Assembly (NCBI GenBank): GCA_026225945.1
Contig: JAMJFZ010002307.1
Span: 9,115,501 to 9,179,500 of the forward strand
Reading direction: 5' to 3'
From: Cricetomys ansorgei
Taxonomy: Eukaryota > Chordata > Mammalia > Rodentia > Nesomyidae
Length of the DNA stretch: 64,000 nt
The notes below the pieces were generated by a model that worked only from the letters and a program-made list of their open reading frames with translations, ran no database searches and was not told the origin of the DNA. Positions 24,030 through 36,315 of the stretch are shown here, one piece after another; the first letter of the stretch is position 1, and each line of letters opens with the position of its first letter. The position numbers were made by a program, and so were the translations under genes.

Positions 24030-24370
24030 GTAAACTACAGTGCAATAGGGAGGTTGAGGCAAGAAAATCATTGTGAGTTTAATGCCGGCCTGGGATACAC
24101 AGCGAGTTCAGTGCCAGCCTGGGATACATAGTGAGATCAAGGCTAGCCTGGGATACACAGCGAGTTCAGTGCCAGCCTGGGATACATAGTGAGATCAAGG
24201 CTAGCCTGGGATACACAGTGAGTTCAGTGCCAGCCTGGGATACATAGTGAGATCAAGGCTAGCCTGGGATACATAATGAGTTCAGTGCCAGCTTGGGATA
24301 CATGATAGTTTCAAAGCTAGCCTGGATACCTAGCTGTACATTGAGATCTTGTCTTTAAAATAAATAAAAG
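24030..24370 (+). repeat. B1 SINE expanded into a 29/58-bp tandem array
   Basis: A B1-like start (GAGGTTGAGGCAAGAAAATC) leads into nine 29-bp units that each open GCCTGGGATACA. Units alternate between a GAGTTCAGTGCCA end and a GAGATCAAGGCTA end, giving a 58-bp dimer period. Starts are 24088, 24117, 24146, 24175, 24204, 24233, 24262, 24291 and a partial at 24320. The array closes with a B1 end (GAGATCTTGTCTTTAAAATA). Confidence 0.93.
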
Positions 24371-25954
24371 TCTAAGGTTCCAGTGAATATAAAGATTAGG
24401 TAATTTTGAACTTGTTAGCACAAAACAGAATGATCGCCTCGCTCAAGGCTGATATCCAAAACTATTACCATTACCCACAACACTTCTCTTACACTTGACT
24501 AAATGTCCTTGATACAAACTATACAGGTATCAGAATTATAGAGTCGTGTTTTGTTAGAAATGTGAAAGAAAATTTAGACCACACTTCTCCAGGTTGGCTG
24601 AGGAAACTTCCATCAGGATAGGTTGAGACTAGATTCTGCCTTCAGATAAAGTAATCACCAGTACAAAGGCAATCAAAGTACGAGGAATAAAAATCCCAGG
24701 ATTCCATATTTTAAATTTAGTAGCAATTATTGACCTTCAGGTCTGAGACATATATTTAAAATATGTTGATATTAAGGCCGACGAGGTTGCCGTTTGACAT
24801 TAAGACCACTCAAAGGTGAAAATGAATCTCTATTGACAGCGATTTTATCTGAATACTCAGGGGCCTGTGGGAAATAAAAGTATTTAAAATTTTTAAAAGG
24901 GGGAGGATTTCAGAACTTGAGGCAGAAACAGAAATGATTTCAAGCTTCCAAGGCACCACAGCCTTTTCTTGGATTAGGCAATATATTAATATTGCTTCAC
25001 TAAAGATTAATGACACATTCGCACTATTATTAAGTTAACAGGTTTCGGTGTCTGTGATTCATGCCGATAATAACTTTATTCCTATTAACAATAATTCTCA
25101 TTTGAAATCAGTAACAGAAACTTTCTCTGATGCTGGGAGCCGCTCAGTCTTAAAGTTATTCAGCTGCCAGCACATTTTAAACAGCCCATCCATCGTTCAT
25201 TTTCCTCTGATTGCTGTATGTGTGTGTGTCATAATTTTATTGAAGCAGAGCAGAAATAGCTAATGCACCCTTCACTCTTCCCATCTGTACCCAACCAAAG
25301 CAATCCTTGTTTATTATCCTGTCTCACACTAAAGCCCGGGAGGTAACTTATCAGCAGGAAGTGTTTTATGTAGACAGGACGCAGTATGAAAACGTGCTCC
25401 AGCTCTGTGTCTGGGTAGATAACACGGCCAGAGATGTCTTGTACCATTGGCCAGTTTGTTAACAGCTACGCAGACTCCGTTGACACTCCTTACAACCTTC
25501 CAATTTGTACGATTGACCAGCAAAGGGCTTAAGTGAGGAATTCAGTGAGAAGTACAATGTGGATGTCTGAGCAGAGTGGTTCTCTCGGGATGACGGGAAG
25601 GCGCGGCTCGCACTTCAGTTCTAGTACTGTATGAAAAGCAAAATCCGTTCTGTAAGGAAGAGGCATGCAGGCCTTTACTCCAAACCTCTCAGTGGCTTTT
25701 GTGCTCCTGGGGATCAAAAGCATCTTATGTGCCACTAATGACACCTAAAAGCATGAAGCGATTCCTCTGTCACGTGTCATATGTCCCATTTCTGATAGCA
25801 TGACCCACCAGAGGCTTGGCATACAGGAAGAGACCAGCAGCTAGTGTTGCGGACTTAGTTAGCATGGGAATTTCCTTAAAGAGGGAAAAATTCTCATGGT
25901 CCATCAATACTGTGAAGTCTGAGGACTATCAAACCTCAAAGCCTGACCCATGTC

Positions 25955-26110
25955 GTGTGTTCTCTCCAGTTAAGGTCCACTCTTCAGAGTTTTACAACCT
26001 TTCAAAACAGCATCATGCTCTGGGGACCAAGTGTCCAAGCACATACTCCTTTAGGGGATGGGATGTTTCTCATGGAAATCACAACAATTCGCATAACAGA
26101 ATCAGTTCAA
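25955..26110 (-). mobile_element. Partial LTR-like dispersed repeat
   Basis: GGGGACCAAGTGTCCAAGC resembles the block GGAGACCAAGTGTTCAAAC in the repeat at 21070-21420. Only part of the element is kept. Confidence 0.45.
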
Positions 26111-26129
26111 AGAATAAGTAACCTGACTG

Positions 26130-26345
26130 AAGATAGATGGCACGGCCATCAAGAGAACTTGTTGCTCTTGCAGAGGATTCAGGTTCAACTCCCAGTACCC
26201 ATGAATCTCTTCACAACCATCTATAATTCCAGTTCCAGAGAGATCTGATGCCCTCTTCTGGTCTGTTTAGGTACTGCATGCACATGATGCACAGGCAAAC
26301 ACCCGTACACAACAAAATAAAAAAGTTCAATGTAAACAATTAAAA
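26130..26345 (+). repeat. B2/B3-type SINE
   Basis: AGAGGATTCAGGTTCAACTC, CTTCACAACCATCTATAATTCC and GATGCCCTCTTCTGGTCTG, then an A-rich end (CAACAAAATAAAAAAG), mark a B2/B3 element in + orientation. Confidence 0.9.
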
Positions 26346-26940
26346 GGAAGCACAGATACAGAGAAATGGTCTTGTTTTCTCTTCTCGTTGCTTGGCTGAG
26401 GATAGAAACAAAGCCTGTCTGGGGAGCTCAGAGAGACAGCCCACAGCAAACACTGTGTCTCTCTCTCAGAAATTTAAATAAATGAATAAATCCTATTTTG
26501 CCTCCAAGCTAAATGTCACTTAGAAGTTTCATTCTAGCCCCTCTTTTTGTTTCATTGGACTGACATCTCTCGCCCTTTCTGATGGCTTTTTCTTTAATGT
26601 TCATGAAAACTTGATCAGTTTGAGTATGGAGGATTTAAGCAACTTGATTCCTTACCTGTGGCCTTGGTAACAAAGTCAAGGCCACAAGATGGTCCAGGAA
26701 GATGAGGAAGGTGAACTCAATGACAAAACTAAGTTCTCAGTAAAGAATCAGTAACGATGTCAATGGACTGAACAGAGCCTCATCTGTCCAATCATTCATC
26801 AGCTCATAGCTGGGTACTGAAAAACTGAGGGGCATCCCTGTAACCCGTGGCAGAGTGTTCATGGGGGATGAGCGGAATCTGATAGGTACGCTCCCTTCAA
26901 AGGTAAGCCACCGCCTAACTCTTCTCTTCCTTGAATGCAG

Positions 26941-27127
26941 ATTCCTTCAGGATATTATCTTCAAACCATGAATTCCAACCGGAACTTGGGTGGCTTTCTT
27001 CTGCCAATTGCACTAATGAATGCCATCAGCATCCTGCCCTTATTAATTCTGGCTCCTTGTATGGACTCCTTCAGCAACTGCCTACTTCTCCCTAAGAGAG
27101 ATGGGCCGTTCCTGTCAGTGTGCATTA
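26941..27127 (+). CDS. Slc15a5: Slc15a5 internal exon (TM7 end, TM8)
   Basis: The exon starts in phase 0 after TTGAATGCAG (AG at 26939-26940) with [13 protein letters not shown], the SLC15A5 counterpart of the family's end of helix 7, where related transporters carry a YYLQ-type or DQQG-type motif near the substrate cavity. It continues with [19 protein letters not shown], a clear membrane segment assigned to helix 8, then a short loop with [11 protein letters not shown] and the start of helix 9. The donor is A|GTAAGT, with GT at 27128. One base is left over (phase 1) and joins TT of the next exon to give Ile. It has 62 whole codons and no stop. Confidence 0.93.
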
Positions 27128-27528
27128 GTAAGTACAATGTAAGACTCTGAGGGAGTTGTTTGCAACTTAAAAAACACAAAGAGACTGTTAAACTAGCTGC
27201 ATGCTCCTGAGTAGGCACCCAGCTTTCACGAATTTTACAAAAGATATATCCGTGAGTAGTAGCACCCAGGTCCCTACATCTTTACCCAGGCATCGATGTT
27301 ACATCTTCAACCCATCCTTTTAAGCCTCCTCAGAAGTCACATCTGCTATAAAGAGACAGGGAAACTCCCAACATCACTGGACAGACTTTCCTTCAGTAAG
27401 GCCATCCTCACTCCTAAAAGCCAGTCCCTGATGTATTTTTAAAAAGTATGGAGCTTAGTGAATCTCGAAAAATTAATAGTTTTAATTTCTGAACCAGTAA
27501 CAAAATTTATTGAAAATTAGTACTGTGA

Positions 27529-27610
27529 GCATGGAGATATGGCTCTAAAGAGCTTGCCTAACATGAATAAAGCCACAGGTTCTGTCTCCAACACTGAAAG
27601 AGAAAAAATT
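27529..27610 (+). repeat. ID-like SINE fragment
   Basis: GAGCATGGAGATATGGCTCT, AGAGCTTGCCTAACATGAA and CAGGTTCTGTCTCCAACAC follow the ID head, then an A-rich end. Confidence 0.65.
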
Positions 27611-29757
27611 AATCCTCTGATTCACAGTCTCTGCGTAGTAATTCTTCCCCCCTTGAGGAGTATGGCGATGATTTTCAAAGTGAAACAATTTAAGATAGCT
27701 TCCTTAGGACACACGCATTAAGCCATAAAATAAAATTCATCAGATTAATGGAGAAGAAGCAGCAGAGTCCGTCCTGATGGGTTTGCCCTCTCTTTCGTGT
27801 TCAGTAAGGCCCTGTCAGGGAGCCACAGTAAAGCCAGTGCGGTCTCCGCCACCGGACTGCTACTATGTAACTTTGCCACAAACACCTAAGCTCCCCTGTC
27901 TGCACTTCGCTTGGTTTGGATTTCTTTGAGGGGCACAACCGACTTAAATCTTGGATCACTTTGTTCTGTAAGACTTAAAAGTACTCGGCATGCGGTTCGT
28001 GCTCAGAACGCAGCCCTGACACTCAGAGGAAGTGATACAATGTTAGTGATTACGGGCCACCATTTGCAGAGGACTTGGCTCCAGGAAACTAAACTGGAAA
28101 GTCCTGGGAAAAAAGACACAGAGCAAACGAGTGTGGTGGTCCATTGTTAAAACGTGGTTCCCTTGAAACAGTGATGATCACACTGAAGACTTTTTCCTCT
28201 TTTTGATGGACCTGTTCTGTCTCTCCTTAAAGACCTAGGACCATGGTCTTCTGGCCGCAGACTTTCTTCTATTTCTCTCTTTACAGGAGTCACAGTTTAC
28301 TGTGTGTTTCCTGGTATTCCTCAAACCCATGAGCACGATTCTGCCAATCAGAGCACACGGTGCTTGGTTTTGGTTACAGCCCAAAGTGACTAAAATTATC
28401 GTAGTTACTATGGTCACCTTCACTTACAGAGACCGTTAGTGCACCCGTTTCCAGAATTTGTTTCTCACCAGTGAGGCCTGTCACTATTTATTGTAATAGC
28501 ATTTAGCAAAATATAACTCTTAATATTTTTTACATTCTCTGAGTTTTAAATGTGTTTTTTTATATCTATCAATGCAGAAATCCATCCGCTACCCCCCCCC
28601 AAAAAACAGTATTATTTAGTAAATACTCAGGATTCTCTTCTGAACTTTGAAGACAATTTAAAGTAGATAGAACCTCATGCATTTGACTTCAGCAAACTCA
28701 CTATTGAAGCAGAATAAAGGAGCATACGGCAAGGGTCCATTGATGTTACAAAATGTCAAAAATCTTGTCAGCTTATACAAGTATCATGAAATTCCCAGGC
28801 AGAGCTTCCAAACATAGGCATGAAAATTTTAAATCTGGCCCACTTTAAGAAAACAGACCAACAACACAGCTACAAGAACTTAATTAGAAATCCCTCGTTA
28901 GAATAAAGTATCTTAAATTCAGTTTAAATTTGATTACTTTCTCTATGACGTATTTGAAATTGTGGCTATTCTGCAAGGTACTTTCTCATGGATAAAGGTG
29001 GCAGAATTATCTAGTACATCATTTGGTGTTGTTGATGAACTAAATTGCCATCCTGCAAAAGCAGCAACAAGACCTATTGGGCAGGAGAAAAGAAAGCTAG
29101 ACTCACTTCAAAAGAAATGAAGCGTTGTTCTGCTGGGTACAGAACAGTAAATTCAGTTGTTTCTAAGCCAGACTCCATTCATTCATTCATTTGCATACTT
29201 GTTCATTTATTTGCATAATGTTTTGCTATGGGAATATAGATGTATGATGATATGCGTCTTTTAAACTAGATATCTGGGTAGGTTTTCCATATTCTGGCTA
29301 TGATTATGGAAGATTAACAAGTTTCACCAGGACATGAAAGCCAAACCCACGGTATCTTCTGATACCAATTTACATAATTGAGTCAGTCTAATATTAAAAT
29401 TTCCTTCCACTTTGAAATCAAATGCCTGAAAATATGACTTAACTAATATAGGTATATAAATTATGGATGGACATATATTCATGAGTTCTTTGTTTGAATA
29501 TGAGTATCAACATGTAAATATTACATTTAGATGCATGATAAATCATAATTTGATATACCAGCACTCATCGAGATAGTATCATCTAAATTCAGGTGTTTTA
29601 ATTCTGTGGCCATTATACCATTGTTATTATTCTTGTTATCATTAGAATTACTAGTATTATTCCATTATAGAAGTTAAATTATCAACATTAATTTGGAATT
29701 TTAACTGCTGCTTTCAATTATCAATGGAACATAAATTAAATGCCCCTCTACAGGTTA

Positions 29758-30485
29758 CTTTTCTTGAAGTTGTGTTATGCCTGACAAAAGCAACCCCTAG
29801 GAGGAAGGACTTATTTTGGCTCACACCTCGAGGGGACGTAGTCCATTATAGGGGAGAAGGTATGGTGACTGGAGAATGAGGCATCAGATCACACCTTATC
29901 ACAAAGAAGCAGAGAAAGGGACTGCTGATGCCCAACTTACATTCTTCGCACTCTGCCTAGGTCTCCAGCCCACGGATTGGTGTTGCCCTCATTAAGGATG
30001 TTCCTAGTTAGCTTTAACTGTCATCTTGGCTCAGCCTAGAGCTTAGAGGAGAAGGCTCAGTTGAGGAATTGCCTGATCATATTTGCCTTCTGGCATGTCT
30101 GTAGGGGATTGTCTTTACAATTAATTGATGCAGGAGGGCCTAGTCCACTGTGGGTAGAACCATCCATAGGCAGGTGGTCCTGAGTTATATAAAAAAGCTA
30201 ATAAGTAGGAACCTTGATTGTGTCAGCAAGCAACGTTTACTCAGGCTTTCTGCTTCAAGTTCTTGTTCCAGTATCCCACAGTGATAAATTGTGACCTGGT
30301 GCATCAGCCAAATAAACCCTTTCCTGCCCTCAGTTGCTTTCAGTCATGTTATCTGTCATGGCAACATAATGAAACCAGGATAGGGTGGGCCTAGAATATC
30401 CCTCACAGACATGCTTAGGGATTTGCTTCCAATGGGATTCTAGATGTTGTAGAGTTGACAGTGAACATTATCCATCATAGTTCCT
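29758..30485 (-). mobile_element. LTR-like repeat split by a nested element
   Basis: The left part (29758-30002) has TGCCTGACAAAAGCAACCCC and AGGACTTATTTTGGCTCAC. The right part resumes at about 30380 with TAGGGTGGGCCTAGAATATC and CCCTCACAGACATGC and ends ACATTATCCATCATAG. The two parts join in the order of one repeat, showing an insertion between them. Confidence 0.6.
30003..30378 (+). mobile_element. Nested MaLR-type LTR-like element
   Basis: It starts TCCTAGTTAGCTTTAACTGT and contains CACTGTGGGTAGAACCATCC, GGTGGTCCTGAGTTATATA and CCAAATAAACCCTTTCCTG (TATA-like and AATAAA-like signals), ending near CATGGCAACATAATGAAACC. Same family layout as 42330-42735. Confidence 0.6.
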
Positions 30486-30807
30486 CTTGTTGCTAGAGTA
30501 AGAAGCTATTTCTCACATCATCCCACACCATACAACACTCCATTGCTCCACATTCAGGAACTGTCATGTTCAAGCGAGGTGGATGATGAAGACATTGTCA
30601 GTGTGTGAGAGACAGAATCACAGCCCAGATACCTCAGAGGTGGGGAAATCTCACCTAGTTGGTCAAACTTAAAAATTAATAAATCATTTCACTTACCAAG
30701 CTCATAAACAATACAATGAAAAGGATTTCTAACCCAAGATATAAACTGCTGAGTTCATCACCAAATAAAATGATGAAGCATGTTCAGTCATTAAAAGCAT
30801 CTCTAGG

Positions 30808-31025
30808 GGGTTGGGGATGTGTCTCAGTTGATAGAGGGGTTGTCTAGCATACACAAAGCCCCTGGTTTGATCCTAAGCACATCATGGTAATACTGGCTTG
30901 CAATCCTAGCATTCAATAGGTGAAGGCAAGATAAGGAGTTCAAAGTCATCCTCAGCTACAGAGTGAGTTTGAGGCCAACCTGGGATACATAGGACACTGT
31001 CAAAAACACAAAACAAAACAAGCAG
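30808..31025 (+). repeat. B4 SINE
   Basis: The ID-like head GGGGTTGGGGATGTGTCTCA is followed by GGTTTGATCCTAAGCACATC and then a B1-like part with TGGCTTGCAATCCTAGCATT, GAGTTTGAGGCCAACCTGGG and an (AAAC)-rich tail. The ID-B1 fusion defines B4. Confidence 0.88.
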
Positions 31026-31714
31026 AAAACTCTACACCTTCCAGAACTATGTCAACCAACTCAGTGATGTGCTGGTAGTATTTACCTAGACTATATTCCC
31101 TAATATGGTGTGTGCATCGATGTGTCTATTTAAAGGCCAACCTTAATTTACTAAAATTCTAAAATTGGTAATATCATTGTGATTTATCCTGTCATAACTG
31201 GCTATTTTGTTTCAGACTTTCACAGTACAAAATTGTTTAGACCATGAGTATTTCTTTCCTTAGCATTGACTACAATCCTGTAACCTGTGGCATTCGGTAG
31301 TGAGTGCTGACATACACCTATATTAATATGATTAAAACAAACCCAATTAAGATTATAACTAAGTCCCATACAGAGCCTGAGCACAGAATTCTCTTGGTTT
31401 TGAAGTAGCATTTAAATTAAAATGCAGACAAAATATATTCAAATACCTGTAAGATCTACTTTTAAATAACCTGAAAATTCTGATTATAACTGAAAGTCTG
31501 TCGGAATATAGTTCAAGCGGTCCCTTTAATGCATAACCAGTACCTTCTACCACTTCCCATATTTGGCTGTCATATGAAGTTCACATTTGGGTTGCAAAGG
31601 TAGTGATGGTTAGCCTAGAATCAAGTCCTGTCTCCAGTCACTTTAACTGAAAGCAGGATTAGCTCTGACAAGATTCCTTTTTCTCTTCTCTCTCTTCTAC
31701 TTTTAAACAAATTC

Positions 31715-31802
31715 ATGCTATTGCAGCTCTGGATGACCTTGAACTTACAGCTTTTGGCAGCCTCCTGCCTCAGCCACCAGAGTACTGGGAATATAGGCTT
31801 TC
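31715..31802 (-). repeat. B1 fragment
   Basis: GGATGACCTTGAACTTACAG, CTCCTGCCTCAGCCACCAG and AGTACTGGGAATATAGGCTT are B1 complement. Confidence 0.8.
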
Positions 31803-32297
31803 GAGACTCTACTTGGTTAGAATTGCTTTTTCTGTGAGGTTTTCAAACTGATGAATTTTTCCAAGAAACATACTATATGCCTGCTGCAAAATACTTAATA
31901 GAAAAAAACTGTGCAAACAGGCAAAGGAGTCACTTTTATAGATATCTGCTGTGTTAGGTTTTCTTCTTAGTTATTTGTTTGACAAAGGCACATTGATACC
32001 CTCAGGTCTTAGAATTAACATAAAATTGGAATTAAGTTTGGAGTGAAGTAGACGGATCTAGTGCACCATCAGAGGAAATATTTAATGCCTCATAGAGAGA
32101 AATGATTAGATGTGATCACTTTAATGATGATCTGTTCCACATTCCAAAATTAAGAGAAACAGGCTCATTTCCTGAAAAGAGAGAAGTTGTCCAAGGAGAA
32201 ACAAGAGAGAGAAGGAAGGAAGTTCCAGGAAAACACAGAAATATATGACTAAGAGCAAAACCAGTAAAAATTTTAAAACCACAGGACAATAATATTT

Positions 32298-32514
32298 GAG
32301 AGTTTATTTTTATTTTATGTCTGTGACTATTTTGTCTGCATGTATGTCTGTGCACCCGCATGCAGTGCCCCTGGAGGCCAGAAAAAGGCATCAGATCCCT
32401 CTGAACAGACAATTGTGAGTCTCCATGTCCATGTTGGTGCTGGGAATTAAGCCTAGATCATCTGTAAAATCAACTAGCACTTTTAAGTGCTGAGCTGTCT
32501 CTCTAGCCCCAACA
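32298..32514 (-). repeat. B2/B3-type SINE
   Basis: GGAGGCCAGAAAAAGGCATC, GGTGCTGGGAATTAAGCC and GCTGAGCTGTCTCTCTAGCC on the plus strand. Confidence 0.88.
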
Positions 32515-33724
32515 CACCCCATCTTGATAGTGGGAAGCATCTTCCCCCAAAACAGCAAACACGTGATAATGAAGTCATCGCCAAGTTCATTTTCTATTCT
32601 GGAAAGCTGCTAAATGAAGAATCCAAGGAAACTGTCCTAACCTCTCAATAAAATTTAATAGTAAGTTTAACCAATACCTTAAAAATCTTAATATGTCATT
32701 TATTTATTATTATATTTTTGCTTCAATTCTAGAGTTAATTCTGGAATGAATTCCAACTTACTTTCTTTTCGTCATGCTCTAATTTTGAAAAGTATTACAT
32801 GGTAGCATAATGATATAAATTATGGAAGCTTTGAGACACTTACAGCTGGTCTGCAGTGACACAGCCAACATTAAAGCATGTGTTATTTGATATCTCCTCT
32901 GGAACCATGTGCTCGATCTTGCAAAAGCAGATCTACAGGAAGTTTGAAATGGGTACATTCTGATCAATGGCAGTCTGCTTTGGGTATGTTGTGATCTCAC
33001 CTAAGTTTAATTTTGTTTTAACGGAGTAGATTAAATGTAGACTGAAATCAAACTTTGAATTTTTTAAATTGTTTTTCACTGGCCTGAGGCTGCAGTCACA
33101 AACACAGGCATTTAGGTCTTTCATATGCAGTAAACTCTGTCCCAGATCACCTACATCATATATGCTTCAGTTTAAATGGTCTCATCCTCTTAGAAAGTCA
33201 CATTTATTTGATGATGAACTCAGCAGTTCATATCTTGGGTTAGAAATCCTTTTCATTGCATTGTTTATGAGCTTGGTAGGTGAAATGATTTATTAATTTT
33301 CATTTAATCTCCGATGGGACAGTAGTGGGATGTGTGGACTTTGAGAGGTGACTGAGGCATGAATGGGATTCTGTGCCCTTAAGAAGGGGGCTGATGGAAG
33401 AAGTGTCTTCTTTTTACCCTCTCTTTGGCTTCTCTGTGAGGACAAAGCAAGTCCTCTCTGGAGGACGTAACTTCTAAGTCACCATCTTGGACCAAACAGT
33501 GGTCTGTACCAATCAAATGAACTTGCTGAGCTTTTATCGTGGACTTCCTAACCTGCAAAACTGGGAAAATAGACCCTTGTTCCTTATAAATGACCTCATT
33601 GCAGGTGCTTTGTTTCAGTGAATCTTTTGAAACAATGAATTAAATGTGTGCTATGCCCGAATTTGTTGAAGAGGAAACTTTGGTTGGATTGTGCTAGACC
33701 AGTTCGGATGTTGCTCTGTGCTAA

Positions 33725-33870
33725 TGCAGAGCTTCTCACAGTTTAACGTGAATAGGTACCACCTGAGGATGTAATTTCAGTGCAGGTTCTGATTCTGTTG
33801 TTGGGTATGCGCCCAGGAATCTCCATAGCTAGCAAGCTTTCTGTGTCGCCAGCAGTGCTGGATGGTCACA
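33725..33870 (+). repeat. MER5-like hAT fragment
   Basis: CAGAGCTTCTCACAGTTTAA, GGTACCACCTGAGGATGTAA and TGCGCCCAGGAATCTCCA resemble a Charlie/MER5 non-autonomous DNA transposon. The match is weak and from memory. Confidence 0.4.
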
Positions 33871-34602
33871 CAGAGAGCGTCAAGAACAGAAGAGCGCCAG
33901 GACAGCGTTCTCAGATCCCATGCAGGTGTGTACAAGAACAGCAATGGCCCGGAGAAAAGCCTCTGTTTGCCATCAAACTAAACATAAAATTCAAAAACAA
34001 GCAGCAAATGCTGATGACTAAACCAGCAACTCACTGTAGCTCTGGACAAAATCTGGCCCCACATCTGTCTGTGAACATGTAAGCTGAGAGACATTTGCAC
34101 AGATGAACATTTATAGTTATTTGATCATAAAATATGTTAACTTTGAGCCCCAGCGAAGTGAAATTAAACAACTCCCTCATAGATAGCTATTTTGAATGTT
34201 ACTCATTAAAAGCTTGTAGAAAAAAAAAATTTTTCTGTTGTTACGCATGTTCTCTGTGTTTCCTTAATTTTGCCTGTTGGCTTACAGGAACTGTATTTAT
34301 AACTGGCCATTTACAGAAAACCCAAAGCACAGACCCTGCTATAACAAATTGGCCATCACATTATAACTTTCTCAGACAAATTATAAACTCCTTGACAGAA
34401 CAAGTGATGGTCTCCCACACAAGAACGAAAACCCCTGCTTAGCCTCCCAGAGGAGGAGAGGTCAGTTGGGATCAGGGTGTTATGGTCATAGACTAAGTAA
34501 GAGTCAATACCCAAAGTGCATGTAGTTTTTTTTTTCTTTGTCACAGTACTTAAAATGAACGGCATCTCAAAAAATACTCCTAGGAGTCAAATTCTAAACT
34601 AG

Positions 34603-34682
34603 GTACCTCTCTGTGGTGGGATTGAACCAGGACCTCACACACATTAAATGTTCTATGACTGAACTATGTCTTCAGGCTGAAA
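34603..34682 (-). repeat. ID/B4-like fragment
   Basis: GGATTGAACCAGGACCTCAC, TGTTCTATGACTGAACTATG and TCTTCAGGCT are the complement of an ID head. Confidence 0.65.
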
Positions 34683-35239
34683 ATTACAAGAAACCCTAAA
34701 AGAATCAACTTCCTGTGCTTGTTCTCAGAATACCCCTAGTGCTGAGTGAGCTACGAACGGCCAAGTGGCTTGATGTCCAGAGTCCTAATTTTCACTCTCG
34801 TCCTTCTTCTTCAAGTTTGGTCACCTCATGTAAATATGGAGAGTTGTCTCCACCCCCTTGTCAGAGGAAGAGCAGGAACATGAGTGCTCATTTGTCCTTT
34901 ATGGTAGAGGTGGGGATTTGAGAATCTCACAGCTCAGTACACAACATTTCGGCTGACTCTCCAGCTTCTCTCCGTCCTGCCACTGCCTTCTGAAACACCT
35001 GGGCCTCCAAGCCCGAAGCTTCTGCTGATTCTCCAGTGACTGAGTTTCTGTTTGTCCTTTCGGAAGCCTTCCCTTCAACGCCTTCCGTAGTTTTACTCTT
35101 TTATCTTATTCCAAATATAATCATCGGTGATGGCTTTGCTTAGACTTTCTCTTCAGCCCCTCAGCTTCGTCTGACCTTCAATTCTATCACTAAGTAGATT
35201 TATTCATCTTCCTCCCTTGATTCGCGTGGTCTCCTGAGC

Positions 35240-35760
35240 TGCAGTTCACCTTTAGATGGTTCTCTGTAGTTGACCTGCTTTGTGCCACTGACTCTGCTCA
35301 AAATTCAGTTCATGTTCTCTCTGTCTTTTTATAGATCTCACTTTTGGTTATCATCTCCACTGTGTTTTCAGTCACTGACTAATATCAGCATCAATATCTG
35401 CCACTCCTTACGCATACTTCAGCCGCTATTAGTGGGCTCCACTTACATTTCTACCTTCCTTCTCTTTCCCTGAAGTAGGTTCCTGATTGACTCGAGCCTC
35501 TTTACTTTACCAAGATTGTCCTTAAAACTTCCTGTGTTCCTACCTCTGACGCCATTAACACCCTCTCAGTCAGCACGTCACATTGACAATCTTCGTTCTC
35601 AGTGACGATGCTAATCATTTTACTTCTGTCCCCAAACTCCAAAGATTCCATTATCTGCAGAGTGATCTCCTTCAAAGTGTATTAAAGGCCTCTTGGGATC
35701 TGACTCCAATCTATCTTCTCTCACAATCGCCGCATAACAAACTTCTCAGTATTCTGAAAA
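35240..35760 (-). repeat. L2 LINE fragment
   Basis: The plus strand carries TGACTCTGCTCAAAATTCAG, then pyrimidine-rich text with CCACTCCTTACGCATACTTC, and CAGAGTGATCTCCTTCAAAG followed by CTCTTGGGATCTGACTCCAA, the expected order for reverse L2. Confidence 0.55.
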
Positions 35761-36124
35761 TTTGTCCAAAATTTTCAGGGCGCTGTGGCTTTGCCAACAC
35801 CATTGTGATGCTTTCCCCTTACCAGAATGAAGGTTTCCTTTCTTTAAAAGATAAAATGATGTCTTTCATTGGACTAGAAATAAATCCTTCTGTTTGTATT
35901 CACATAATGGGATATTAGTCTGGTATAACAAGAACAGATGTCCATTAATATCGCCAATGTGCCTGACACACTACCTTTCATATAAAAGAACAACATAAAA
36001 ATTAAATTATTGACATATTATACTTCTTTCTGACACACTTAGCATGCACTGAATAATATAGAAAAAAGCGATTTTTGTCATGATCTTTACCTTAAAGAAG
36101 ATAATATGTGAAATTCACATCTTT

Positions 36125-36315
36125 TAAAAAATATTTTATTTTTATATGTATGCATGCTTCATGGGTGTTTGTATTGCAGTTCCTGTGAAGCCAAACAAGA
36201 ACACTGGATCCCCTAGTGCTGGAATCACAGTTAGTTTCAGCTACCAAGTATGGGGCTTGAGAATTGAACTTGGGTTCTCTACAAGAACAGTGACTTCTGA
36301 GCCATTGTTCCCATC
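36125..36315 (-). repeat. B2/B3-type SINE
   Basis: AATATTTTATTTTTATATGT (tail complement), AACACTGGATCCCCTAGTGC, AGAATTGAACTTGGGTTCTC and TTCTGAGCCATTGTTCCC. Confidence 0.8.

Larger units (their letters stand above)
21013..26940 (+). other. Slc15a5 intron (5.9 kb)
   Basis: A phase-0 intron bounded by GTAAGG and TGCAG. Repeats listed separately occupy 21070-21420, 22250-22590, 22630-22770, 23487-23590, 23783-23914, 24030-24370 and 25950-26345. The segments 21420-22250 and 24370-25800 show no repeat I recognise; 24640-25240 is AT-rich and may be conserved. Confidence 0.9.

Noticed and set aside
24088..24340. 29-bp repeats of CRISPR-like length
   Set aside because: No spacers, two alternating subtypes, and clear derivation from a B1 SINE.
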